Source: Bacteroidales bacterium
GTDB lineage: Bacteria; Bacteroidota; Bacteroidia; Bacteroidales; F082
Direction of reading: 5' to 3'
DNA: 64,000 nt
Assembly (NCBI GenBank): GCA_016281295.1
Contig: JAEEII010000287.1
Coordinates: forward strand, 58,615 to 122,614
This document shows positions 33,650-41,608 of this stretch, in pieces. Position 1 is the stretch's first letter, and every line of letters begins with the position of its first letter. The notes under the pieces are model-generated. The model searched no databases, was not told the origin of the DNA, and saw only the letters and a list, made by a program, of their open reading frames with translations. The position numbers and the translations under genes are program-made.

Positions 33650-33658
33650 CATCAAAAC

Positions 33659-33688
33659 CGCAATCTGGCATCAGGTTGCGATTTTTTT
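33659..33688 (+). terminator. Terminator after the tRNA-Leu pair, touching the next start codon
   Basis: CGCAATCT (33659-33666) pairs with AGGTTGCG (33673-33680), then A and seven T. The T run ends at 33688 and the ATG of the pseudouridine synthase begins at 33689. Confidence 0.75.
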
Positions 33689-34585
33689 ATGATGAAAAAA
33701 CAAGTACACTCAAAAAGTAATCCGCTGATATTCAAAGTAGTTGAACCAGCCCAACTGATGGAGTTCATCATGAGAAAGATGGACGGCATCAGCCGTAACA
33801 AAGTGAAACATTTACTCGCTAATGGCGTGGTCTCCGTGGATGGTGAACGCACCAGCCAGTTCAACTTCGACCTCCAACCCGGAATGCAAGTGGAGATCGG
33901 AAAACCCAGCGCCAAAGAAAGATTCTACAGTAAATGGCTTAAGATTGTCTATGAAGACAAATATTTAGTGGTCATCGACAAAAAAGAAGGTCTCCTCTCC
34001 AACAGCCCGACAGTGGATCAAGAAACAGCACAAAGTATCCTCAACCAGTATTTCACAGCTTCGCAACAACGCTGTCGTGCCCATACCATACACCGCCTCG
34101 ACCGTGACACCTCGGGACTGATGCTTTTTGCTAAGGATAAAAAAATCGCCATGAGCTTCGAGGAAAACTGGAAAGAAAAAGTGTATGACCGCCGCTATGT
34201 GGCCGTGGTCGAAGGCAAACTGGAACCCAGGGAGGGTACTGTGGAGTCATGGCTCAAGGACAACAAGATGTTCGTCACTTATTCCAGCCCCACAGACAAT
34301 GGCGGGAAGTTTGCGGTAACCCACTACCAAGTGTTAATCAGCAACAAGAACTACTCGCTGGTCGATTTCCATCTGGACACTGGACGCAAGAACCAAATCC
34401 GTGTTCACGCCCAGGACCTTGGACATCCCATTGTCGGTGACGAAAAATATGGATCTACCGACAACTCGCTGGGGCGTCTCTGCCTACATGCCTATAGATT
34501 GTGCTTTATCCATCCAACTACGGGAAAGGAACATGAATTTGAGACACCATTCCCCAAAGTGTTCGAAAAACCGTTTAATAAGTAA
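33689..34585 (+). CDS. RluA-family RNA pseudouridine synthase
   Basis: Converts uridine to pseudouridine in rRNA or tRNA. The start at 33689 (MMKKQVHSKSN; ATG 33692 also possible) avoids the tRNA gene that a longer frame would enter. The 298-residue protein has an N-terminal S4 RNA-binding domain (FIMRKMDGISRNKVKHLLAN), then the catalytic domain with HRLDRDTSGLMLFAKD, which holds the catalytic Asp, and HTGRKNQIRVHA-like DTGRKNQIRVHAQDLGHPI. Members include RluA, RluC and RluD; the exact target base cannot be read by eye. The start codon touches the terminator T run of the tRNA-Leu pair, leaving no normal leader. Confidence 0.92.
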   Translation: MMKKQVHSKSNPLIFKVVEPAQLMEFIMRKMDGISRNKVKHLLANGVVSVDGERTSQFNFDLQPGMQVEIGKPSAKERFYSKWLKIVYEDKYLVVIDKKEGLLSNSPTVDQETAQSILNQYFTASQQRCRAHTIHRLDRDTSGLMLFAKDKKIAMSFEENWKEKVYDRRYVAVVEGKLEPREGTVESWLKDNKMFVTYSSPTDNGGKFAVTHYQVLISNKNYSLVDFHLDTGRKNQIRVHAQDLGHPIVGDEKYGSTDNSLGRLCLHAYRLCFIHPTTGKEHEFETPFPKVFEKPFNK

Positions 34586-34642
34586 TGATTGCGTGAATTT
34601 TAAAATTGTTATTTAGCATCTCAGTTAATCTCGATTTAAAAA

Positions 34643-34669
34643 GGGGCGATTATTTCGCTCCTTTTTTTT
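34643..34669 (+). terminator. Rho-independent terminator of the pseudouridine synthase gene
   Basis: GGGGCGA (34643-34649) pairs with TCGCTCC (34655-34661, one G-U), followed by eight T. It lies 57 bases after the stop. Confidence 0.8.
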
Positions 34670-34677
34670 ATTTCCCT

Positions 34678-34709
34678 TTTGGATATTTCAAAAAACTAAG
34701 TTATTTTTG
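34678..34709 (+). promoter_or_regulatory. Promoter for the transketolase genes
   Basis: A perfect TTTG at 34678-34681, 20-base spacer, TATTTTTG at 34702-34709. The leader would be about 45 bases. Confidence 0.7.
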
Positions 34710-34759
34710 CAACACTGTAGGGATGAGGTAATATATAGTTACAAGCAATAATATATACT

Positions 34760-35602
34760 ATGGATATCAATGAATTGAAAAGGGTGGCATCGCAAGTTCG
34801 ACGCGATATCATCCGCATGGTGCATGGGTGTCAGTCAGGGCATCCAGGTGGCTCTTTGGGTGCGACTGACCTTGTCACCGCGCTTTATTTTGACCAAATG
34901 CAGATTGATCCTGCTAACTTCCGGATGGACGGCAATGGCGAGGATATGTTTTTCCTCTCGAATGGTCATATCAGTCCGATGTTTTACAGCATTCTTGCCC
35001 GCAGAGGGTATTTCCCGGTGAGTGAGTTAAGTACCTTCCGTCGTCTCGGAACCAGACTTCAGGGTCACCCAACCACCGCCGAAGGGCTGCCTGGTGTTCG
35101 CATCGCCTCTGGCTCGCTCGGACAAGGTCTGTCAGTAGCTGTGGGTGCCGCCCAAGCAAAACGGCTTAATCATGATGCTCACCTTGTCTTCGTCTTAATG
35201 GGAGACGGAGAACAGGATGAAGGCCAGATCTGGGAAGCTGCCATGTATGCGGGCGCTAAGAGGATTGATAATCTCATTGGCATCATTGACTACAATAAGA
35301 AACAAATAGACGGTCCCACCGACTCCGTGATGAACCTTGGCGACATGCGAGCCAAATACGAAGCTTTCGGCTGGAAAGTCATTGAACTGAATGGCAACGA
35401 CATGCAACAGGTTGTCGATGCCCTCCGTCTGGCCAGAAAAGAGGCAGGGCAGGGGCAGCCGCAATTGTTATTGGCACATACCGAAATGGGCATGGGTGTT
35501 GACTTCATGATGGGTACCCATAAATGGCACGGCACACCACCGAACGACGAACAGGCCGCAAATGCTCTCTCTCAACTTGAAGAAACCCTTGGAGACTATT
35601 AA
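34760..35602 (+). CDS. Transketolase, N-terminal subunit
   Basis: The thiamine-diphosphate (pyrophosphate-binding) half of a split transketolase, which moves two-carbon units between sugar phosphates in the non-oxidative pentose phosphate pathway. The 280 residues include HGCQSGHPGGSLGATDL, LSNGHISPMFYSIL, GSLGQGLSVAVGAAQA and the ThDP/metal motif GDGEQDEGQIWEAAMYAGAK through DYNKKQIDG. It ends after the HKWHGTPP loop, as other N-terminal subunits do. The C-terminal half follows after 69 bp. Single-chain transketolases are about 670 residues, so the pair (280 plus 314) is the shorter two-subunit type. Confidence 0.94.
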   Translation: MDINELKRVASQVRRDIIRMVHGCQSGHPGGSLGATDLVTALYFDQMQIDPANFRMDGNGEDMFFLSNGHISPMFYSILARRGYFPVSELSTFRRLGTRLQGHPTTAEGLPGVRIASGSLGQGLSVAVGAAQAKRLNHDAHLVFVLMGDGEQDEGQIWEAAMYAGAKRIDNLIGIIDYNKKQIDGPTDSVMNLGDMRAKYEAFGWKVIELNGNDMQQVVDALRLARKEAGQGQPQLLLAHTEMGMGVDFMMGTHKWHGTPPNDEQAANALSQLEETLGDY

Positions 35603-35618
35603 TCAATTAATAATTATG

Positions 35619-35668
35619 AATTTAGAATTTTGAGGGTGCTCTTAATTCTTAATTCTCAATTCTAAATT
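35619..35668. repeat. Inverted repeat between the two transketolase genes
   Basis: AATTTAGAATT (35619-35629) and AATTCTAAATT (35658-35668) form an 11-bp perfect inverted repeat, extended by TTTGAG/CTC with a small bulge, around a loop rich in TTAATTCTTAATTCT. It belongs to the AT-rich AATT(T)AGAA repeat type seen at other gene ends in this window. Confidence 0.65.
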
Positions 35669-35671
35669 ACC

Positions 35672-36616
35672 ATGGAAGTATTAGAAAAAAAAGATACTAG
35701 ATCAGGATTTGGAGCAGGTTTGCTTGAAGCAGGCCGCCGCAACCCTAAAGTCGTCGCATTCTGCGCCGACCTCACTGGATCTCTCAAAATGGGCGATTTC
35801 GCCAAAGAATTTCCAGAACGTTTTTTCCAAACTGGAATCGCCGAGGCAAATATGACGAACATGGCCGCAGGCATGGCCTTGAGCGGCTTTGTGCCCTTCA
35901 CCGGCACTTTCGCCGCCTTCGCAACAGGACGTGTCTATGACCAAATCCGGCAATGCGTTGCCTATTCTAATAAAAATGTTAAAATCGCCGCATCCCATGC
36001 AGGTATCACTCTGGGCGAGGACGGCGCCACACACCAAATTCTCGAAGACATCGGACTGATGAAAATGCTACCTAACATGACCGTCATCGTGCCTTGCGAC
36101 TACAACCAGACGAAAAACGCCACTATCGCCGCCGCCGAATATGAAGGCCCTGTTTATTTGCGTTTCGGACGTCCCAAAGTACCGAACTTCACCCCAGCAG
36201 ACCAAAAGTTTGAGATTGGTAAAGCACAACTCCTCCAAGAAGGGAAGGATGTCTCCATTTTTGCTTGTGGACACCTCGTCTGGAAAGCTATGGAGGCACT
36301 GCCCATCTTGAAAGAAATGGGTATTGAGGCGGAACTAATTAACATCCACACCATCAAGCCTTTGGATGTAGAAGCGGTGTTGAAATCTGTGGCCAAGACC
36401 CGCTGCGTGGTCACGGCAGAGGAACATCAGCGCAACGGAGGCCTCGGCGACAGCATCGCCCAAGTGCTTGCACTCCATCATCCCGCACCTATAGAGATGG
36501 TGGCTGTGAATGATGTGTTCGGCCAAAGCGGTACCCCTGATGAACTGATGAAGGCATATCATCTTGACACTCCTGACATCATTGAAGCGGTAAAAAAAGT
36601 AGTTGTAAGAAAATAA
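35672..36616 (+). CDS. Transketolase, C-terminal subunit
   Basis: The pyrimidine-binding and C-terminal half of transketolase, 314 residues. It has [33 protein letters not shown] with the catalytic Glu, [30 protein letters not shown], and the transketolase C domain ([17 protein letters not shown]). Active sites form between this chain and the upstream N-terminal subunit. Its ATG comes directly after the inverted repeat. Deoxyxylulose-5-phosphate synthase is related but has a different domain order and length. The alkaline phosphatase gene follows after 15 bp. Confidence 0.94.
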   Translation: MEVLEKKDTRSGFGAGLLEAGRRNPKVVAFCADLTGSLKMGDFAKEFPERFFQTGIAEANMTNMAAGMALSGFVPFTGTFAAFATGRVYDQIRQCVAYSNKNVKIAASHAGITLGEDGATHQILEDIGLMKMLPNMTVIVPCDYNQTKNATIAAAEYEGPVYLRFGRPKVPNFTPADQKFEIGKAQLLQEGKDVSIFACGHLVWKAMEALPILKEMGIEAELINIHTIKPLDVEAVLKSVAKTRCVVTAEEHQRNGGLGDSIAQVLALHHPAPIEMVAVNDVFGQSGTPDELMKAYHLDTPDIIEAVKKVVVRK

Positions 36617-36631
36617 TAGCTTTATAGTTCT

Positions 36632-37795
36632 ATGAAAAATATTGTAATATTTTTATTTATTTTATTATCATTATCAATATCTTTGAATAGCTGTGCGCAA
36701 AAAAAGCAAGCCTCCGAAACTCCTAAAGCTAAAAATGTGATTTACATGATTGGTGACGGCATGGGCTTGCCTCAGGTGTTCGCTACCATGTTAGCAACAG
36801 GTGAAGAGCTCGCTTTCCAGCAGTTTCCTTACATAGGGGTGGTCGATACCCGTTCTGCCAGCAACGACATCACTGATTCAGCAGCTGGAGGCACTGCCTT
36901 GGCTTGTGACAAAAAAACCAAGAATGGCATGGTGGGAATGGATGTGGATACCGTGCCCATGGAAACTGTACTGGAAACCCTTGCTGATCATGGAAAGAGT
37001 ACAGGTATCGTGGTCACTTGCTACTCGGGTCATGCCACACCGGCAGATTTCTACGCAAAGGTACCAAAACGCTCTATGTATGAGGATATTGCGATGCAAT
37101 TAGCCGAATCTGATAAAATCAATGTGATGATCGGTGGCGGTCGCAAGCACTTTGTTCATCGTAAGGATAGTGTCAACCTGTTGGACCGCATGGAAAATGA
37201 GTTGGGATGGAAGATTTACGATACCTTGGCCAACATTGACACAACCTGCATGAAATATGCGGTGCTGGCCGACAACGGACACATGCCCAAGGCTCCAGAG
37301 CGCGGTGACTTCCTCCCTGAAGGAGTAAAAACTGCGTTGAAGACCTTGTCTCAAGATGAAGATGGTTTCTTCCTCATGGTAGAAGGTTCCCAAATCGACT
37401 TTGCTTGTCATGCCCACGACTCCGCCAATATGGTGGAAGAGACCGTTGACTTTAGCAAAGCTGTGCAGATTGCCCTGGATTTTGCCAAAGCCGATGGCAA
37501 CACGCTAGTTGTAGTCACAGCCGATCACGAGACTGGTGGATTGACCATGATTGATCCCCAAGGTCATTATTCCAACGTCTCCTTCCATTACTCCACAGGA
37601 AGCCACACCTGCCTTCCTGTTATGATTTATGCCTACGGTCCTGGTGCAGAACAGTTTACAGGATGGATGCAGAACAACGAAGTCAAAGCTAAGATATTGA
37701 ATTCCTGCGCAATAACCCCCACAGTGAATCCGTCAAACACAAACTCACCCCAAATCGCCCCTGTCAAAGGCAATTTCGATTCTAAAAGAGAGTGA
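36632..37795 (+). CDS. Alkaline phosphatase lipoprotein
   Basis: Periplasmic phosphomonoesterase of the classical PhoA family (PF00245 type), 387 residues. The N-terminus MKNIVIFLFILLSLSISLNSC is a lipoprotein signal. Motifs: MIGDGMGLPQ (metal-binding Asp), DSAAGGTALACDKKT with the nucleophilic Ser, GHATPADF, VEGSQIDFACHAHD, TADHETGG and a C-terminal STGSHTCLPVMIYAYG. These cover both zinc sites and the magnesium site. It is only 15 bp after the transketolase gene and lacks an obvious promoter, so it may be transcribed with it. I see no Pho box and cannot say that it is phosphate-regulated. Confidence 0.93.
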   Translation: MKNIVIFLFILLSLSISLNSCAQKKQASETPKAKNVIYMIGDGMGLPQVFATMLATGEELAFQQFPYIGVVDTRSASNDITDSAAGGTALACDKKTKNGMVGMDVDTVPMETVLETLADHGKSTGIVVTCYSGHATPADFYAKVPKRSMYEDIAMQLAESDKINVMIGGGRKHFVHRKDSVNLLDRMENELGWKIYDTLANIDTTCMKYAVLADNGHMPKAPERGDFLPEGVKTALKTLSQDEDGFFLMVEGSQIDFACHAHDSANMVEETVDFSKAVQIALDFAKADGNTLVVVTADHETGGLTMIDPQGHYSNVSFHYSTGSHTCLPVMIYAYGPGAEQFTGWMQNNEVKAKILNSCAITPTVNPSNTNSPQIAPVKGNFDSKRE

Positions 37796-37811
37796 AGTGA
37801 GGCTAGAGTTT

Positions 37812-37851
37812 AGAGGTTAGAGGTGCTTGTTGGAATTCACCTCTAACCTCT
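37812..37851. terminator. Bidirectional terminator-like hairpin of TTAGAGG repeats
   Basis: AGAGGTTAGAGGTG (37812-37825) and CACCTCTAACCTCT (37838-37851) form a perfect 14-bp stem with a 12-base loop, between the convergent alkaline phosphatase and arginine decarboxylase genes. T-rich sequence follows on the plus side only. Confidence 0.6.
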
Positions 37852-37857
37852 TAATTT

Positions 37858-39747
37858 TCAGCTCTCCAGGTAGGTGTATCCGTAAAGGCCTGAACGATAG
37901 TTGGAGAGGAATTCTTTGCCTTCTTCCACGGTAATTTTACCATCCTTGACGCATTTGGTCACCCAGGTTTCCACTGTGCGGACCAGTTTCTTCGGACTGT
38001 ATTGCACGTATTCCAGCACATCGGCCACCGTTTCACCATCAATGACTTGGTCGATATAATAGCCTTTTTCGTCAACCGAGACATGCACCGCGTTGGTGTC
38101 GCCAAACAAGTTGTGGAGGTCACCGAGGATCTCTTGATAAGCACCAACGAGGAAGACTCCAATATAGTAGTGCTCTTTCTCACTGAAGGAATGCAGCGGG
38201 ATGGTGTGTTGAGTAGATTTGGCAACGAAGTTGGTGATTTTTCCATCGCTGTCGCAGGTGATGTCCTGCAAGGTGGCAAGATGGGTTGGGTTTTCATCCA
38301 GACGCTGGATGGGGATGATAGGGAAGAGCTGGTCGATGGCCCAAAGGTCAGGAAGCGACTGGAACAGGGAGAAGTTGCAGAAATATTTGTCGGCCAATAG
38401 TTTAGGAAGTGAGGTAAAGTCTTCAGGGACTCGTTTCAAGCTATTGGCAATGTGGTTCACCTCACGGGCAATGCTCCAGAACAACCTTTCAATCTTTGCT
38501 CGAGATTTGAGGTCAAGAAGGCCGAGGCTGAACAGATTCAACGCTTCTTCACGGATTTCCTGTGCATCGTGCCAGATCTCCAGCGAGGAACTCTTGGTCA
38601 GCTCGTCCCAGGAGTCGTAAAGCTCCTTGATGAGTTCATGGTCGTTTTCTTCTGGCTCCTCGTTATCGTCCCATTCAGGCAGGGAAGTCTTTTCCAACAC
38701 CTCGAAAATCAATACAGAGTGATGAGCCGTAAGGGCACGTCCCGACTCGCAGATGACGTTTGGATGGGGGAGTTCGTTTTTATCGCAAGCGTCAACGATG
38801 GTATAGATTGCATTGTTGGCGTATTCCTGGATGCTGTAGTTCACCGAGCTCGCACTGCTTGAGCTGGTGCCGTCATAGTCAACGCCCAATCCGCCGCCCA
38901 TGTCCACATATTCAATATGATAGCCCATCTTGTAAAGTTGCACGTAAAACTGTGCCGCCTCACGCAAGGCCACGTTGATCTTCTTGATTTTGCTGACCTG
39001 GCTGCCGATGTGGTAATGAACCAGTTTCAGGCAGTCTTTCATCTCATGTTCGTCAAGATAGTCGAGCGCTTCGAGAAGTTCGGAGGAGGTGAGGCCAAAC
39101 TTGCTGCCATCGCCGCCTGATTCTTCCCATTTCCCAGACCCTGAGCTGGCTAACTTGATGCGGACTCCTAAGTTAGGCGTGACTTTCAGCCGTTTGGCAA
39201 TCTTTGCCGTGATTTTTAACTCATTCAGTTTCTCAATGACAATGATGATCTTACGACCCATCTTCTGGGCGAGCAAGGCCAACTCGATAAACTCCTCGTC
39301 TTTATAACCGTTACAGATGATGAGCGAATCCGAGTCCGTGCCGAGTGCGATGATGGCGTGAAGCTCAGGTTTCGATCCAGCCTCCAAACCGATGTTGCAT
39401 TTCTTTCCGTGGCTGACAATCTCTTCCACCACCGGGCGCATCTGGTTCACCTTGATAGGCATTACCACGAAGTTCTGACCCTTGAACTCGTATTCCTCAG
39501 CGGCCTCTTTAAAACAGGAGTCAATCCTGTTGATTCGGTCGTCAAGGATGTCGGGGAAACGGATCAGCATGGGAGCAGAAACATCCCTCAAAGCCAATTC
39601 ATCCACCAATTCTGGAAGGTCAACTGATGCACAACCCTCTTTAGGTGTCACGGTCATGTGCCCTTTCTCGTTGATTGAAAAATAATTGCCGCCCCAGCCT
39701 TTCACGTTGTAAAGGTCTTCGGAGTCTTCAATGCGCCATTTTCTCAT
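37858..39747 (-). CDS. speA: Biosynthetic arginine decarboxylase
   Basis: PLP enzyme that turns arginine into agmatine, the first step of polyamine synthesis by the SpeA route. The start at 39747 (MRKWRIEDSEDLYNVKGWGG) matches family N-termini and lies 29 bp after a -7 box; an upstream ATG adds nine residues. The 629-residue protein has the PLP-lysine region FVVMPIKVNQMRPVVEEI, GLEAGSKPEL, GVRIKLASSGSGKW, HYHIGSQVS, YVDMGGGLGVDYDG and CESGRALTAHH. It is the large fold III decarboxylase and not the small pyruvoyl type. Monocistronic. Confidence 0.96.
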   Translation of the reverse strand: MRKWRIEDSEDLYNVKGWGGNYFSINEKGHMTVTPKEGCASVDLPELVDELALRDVSAPMLIRFPDILDDRINRIDSCFKEAAEEYEFKGQNFVVMPIKVNQMRPVVEEIVSHGKKCNIGLEAGSKPELHAIIALGTDSDSLIICNGYKDEEFIELALLAQKMGRKIIIVIEKLNELKITAKIAKRLKVTPNLGVRIKLASSGSGKWEESGGDGSKFGLTSSELLEALDYLDEHEMKDCLKLVHYHIGSQVSKIKKINVALREAAQFYVQLYKMGYHIEYVDMGGGLGVDYDGTSSSSASSVNYSIQEYANNAIYTIVDACDKNELPHPNVICESGRALTAHHSVLIFEVLEKTSLPEWDDNEEPEENDHELIKELYDSWDELTKSSSLEIWHDAQEIREEALNLFSLGLLDLKSRAKIERLFWSIAREVNHIANSLKRVPEDFTSLPKLLADKYFCNFSLFQSLPDLWAIDQLFPIIPIQRLDENPTHLATLQDITCDSDGKITNFVAKSTQHTIPLHSFSEKEHYYIGVFLVGAYQEILGDLHNLFGDTNAVHVSVDEKGYYIDQVIDGETVADVLEYVQYSPKKLVRTVETWVTKCVKDGKITVEEGKEFLSNYRSGLYGYTYLES

Positions 39748-39775
39748 GTCTAGTTTTTTATTTGGAAATTGCATG

Positions 39776-39783
39776 CAAATCTA
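39776..39783 (-). promoter_or_regulatory. -7 box for speA
   Basis: TAGATTTG on the minus strand, 29 bases before the ATG at 39747. Confidence 0.5.
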
Positions 39784-39794
39784 TAAAAAAAATG

Positions 39795-39802
39795 TATATT
39801 TG
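39795..39802 (+). promoter_or_regulatory. -7 box for the BadF-type kinase gene
   Basis: TATATTTG, 38 bases before the ATG at 39840. The leader is built of TTTCAA-type direct repeats (39806-39835). Confidence 0.5.
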
Positions 39803-39839
39803 AACTTTCATTTTTCAACTTTCAATTTTCAACATTCCA

Positions 39840-40685
39840 ATGCTTATATTGATTGTAGATGCCGGATCCACAAAAACCGAATGTATCGTCATGAGAGACG
39901 GTCGGGTAGAGCGTCGTTTCATCACGAGAGGATACAACCCTAACTATAACAGTCCCACTATTTTAGGTGAGCTTCTTTATCAAGATATTCCTCAAGCGAT
40001 ATCCGATGTGGATGCGGTTTATTACTACGGTTCGGGATGTGGCGCAACGCAAAACAAGGAACTTGTGGCTCAACAACTCCGTGCGCGTTTTCCCCAAGTT
40101 CAAAAAATAATGGTGACTCATGACCTGATGGCAGTCTGTCATGCGGTGCTTGGCCATGAGAAGGGCATAGCCTGCATTCTCGGCACAGGGGCCAACTCCT
40201 GTCTTTACAACGGTCAGGAAATCACGGAGCAAGCGGTATCGTTAGGTTACCTTCTTGGAGACGAGGGTAGTGGCTGTTATATTGGAAGGAAGCTGGTAAG
40301 AGCCTTTTTCTATGAGCAGATGCCACTTGAACTAATGCTTTCATTTAAGCAATCCTATAATTTGGAAATCAAAGAATTAATACATCATGTTTATCATGAA
40401 CAAGGCGCCTCGCAATACTTGGCGCAATTTACAAAATTCGCAGGTGAACATTTGGATCATCCATTCATTCAACATTTAGTGAAGGGATGTTTTTCTGACT
40501 TTATCCATGCATTTGTGTTGCGCTATAAAGACTGTCGTTCCCTGCCAGTATGCTTTGTTGGCTCAGTGGCTTATTATTTTCAAGAGCTCCTTCAGGAAAG
40601 CCTCGAAGCGGAAGGTATGTCCCTAGGCAAAGTAAGACAGACCCCCGCTGAAGGATTGATTCGGTTTTATCAAGTTGAGAATTGA
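39840..40685 (+). CDS. BadF/NagK-like sugar kinase (probable N-acetylglucosamine kinase)
   Basis: ATPase of the BadF/BadG/BcrA/BcrD type within the actin/hexokinase fold, 281 residues. It has phosphate 1 motif LIVDAGSTKTECIV, THDLMAVCHAV, a glycine-rich GTGANSCLYNG, LLGDEGSGCYIGRKLV and a C-terminal adenosine-binding region (VCFVGSVAYYFQELL). Single-chain members this size are mostly N-acetylglucosamine kinases or related hexosamine kinases. With GH109, GH29 and NahK-like genes in the window, a role in amino-sugar use or cell-wall recycling is plausible but inferred. The last residues (YQVEN) are encoded by an AAGTTGAGAATTGAGA intergenic-type repeat. Confidence 0.82.
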   Translation: MLILIVDAGSTKTECIVMRDGRVERRFITRGYNPNYNSPTILGELLYQDIPQAISDVDAVYYYGSGCGATQNKELVAQQLRARFPQVQKIMVTHDLMAVCHAVLGHEKGIACILGTGANSCLYNGQEITEQAVSLGYLLGDEGSGCYIGRKLVRAFFYEQMPLELMLSFKQSYNLEIKELIHHVYHEQGASQYLAQFTKFAGEHLDHPFIQHLVKGCFSDFIHAFVLRYKDCRSLPVCFVGSVAYYFQELLQESLEAEGMSLGKVRQTPAEGLIRFYQVEN

Positions 40686-40710
40686 GAGGGAGGGGTCGGG
40701 GGGTGAGGCC

Positions 40711-41604
40711 TCAGGAGTAATTAAACGCTTCATACGTCGGGTCCTTACGCAGCCAGGTCATCTGGCGTTTGGCATAATGACGGGTGTTGAGCTTGATTTG
40801 TTCAATGGCTTCCATTAAGGTGCATTTTCCATCGAAATAATCAAACAATTCTTTGTACCCCACGGTGTTAAGTGCATTTAGGTTGCGATAGGGATATAAA
40901 CGTTTAGCTTCCTCCACCAAACCTTGTGTCAGCATCTTTTCTACACGAAGGTTGATGCGATTATATAAATCCTGGCGGTCCAAAAGCAAGGCGTATTTCT
41001 TGATGTCGAAACCTCGTTCAGTCTTGCTATGCTTCCGGAATGAAGAGAATGTTTCACCGGTTTGGTAACACACCTCCAGCGCTCGCTGAAGCCGCCGGGG
41101 ATTCTTTTGGTCAACTTCAGCCCAATACTCGGGGTCAAGACGTTGTACTTCTTGTTGTAAGGCGGCCAAGCCTTCGCGACAATAAAGTGTTTCTATCCGT
41201 TTTCTGACCTCTTTATCGATGTCGGGCATGGCATCAATGCCATTGCAAATAGCATCAATAAACAACCCTGATCCACCCGTAAGAATCACCGAATCATGAT
41301 CTAAAAACAAATGATTCAAAACAAGCATGGCTTCATGTTCATACATGCCAACATCATAATGGTCAAAGATGCTGATATTATGAACAAAATGATGTTTTAC
41401 TTCAAGTAATTCTTTAGGTGTCGGAACCGCAGTTCCAATGCTCATCTCACGGTAAAACTGCCTGCTGTCGGCATTGATGATTTCCGTATTCAGCTTCTTG
41501 GCAAGGCTTATGGCGGTGGCAGTTTTGCCTGAAGCGGTAGGGCCAGCAATTACAATGAGGGTTCTGTTCCCTTTAGATTCATGTCCCATGTCCTGTGTCT
41601 GCAT
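40711..41604 (-). CDS. miaA: tRNA dimethylallyltransferase
   Basis: Adds a dimethylallyl group to A37 of tRNAs reading codons that start with U, the first step to ms2i6A. The P-loop IAGPTASGKTATAISLA, then INADSRQFYREMSIGTAVP, LTGGSGLFIDAI and NPRRLQRALEV are family landmarks, and YAKRQMTWLRKD is the C-terminal signature. The start at 41604 (MQTQDMGHESKGNR) leaves four bases after the upstream stop. ATG 41589 with an AGGA in front is an equally good choice. The longer frame to 41673 lies inside the upstream gene. It is the last gene of a probable clpC-cca-miaA unit. Confidence 0.95.
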   Translation of the reverse strand: MQTQDMGHESKGNRTLIVIAGPTASGKTATAISLAKKLNTEIINADSRQFYREMSIGTAVPTPKELLEVKHHFVHNISIFDHYDVGMYEHEAMLVLNHLFLDHDSVILTGGSGLFIDAICNGIDAMPDIDKEVRKRIETLYCREGLAALQQEVQRLDPEYWAEVDQKNPRRLQRALEVCYQTGETFSSFRKHSKTERGFDIKKYALLLDRQDLYNRINLRVEKMLTQGLVEEAKRLYPYRNLNALNTVGYKELFDYFDGKCTLMEAIEQIKLNTRHYAKRQMTWLRKDPTYEAFNYS

Positions 41605-41608
41605 AACC

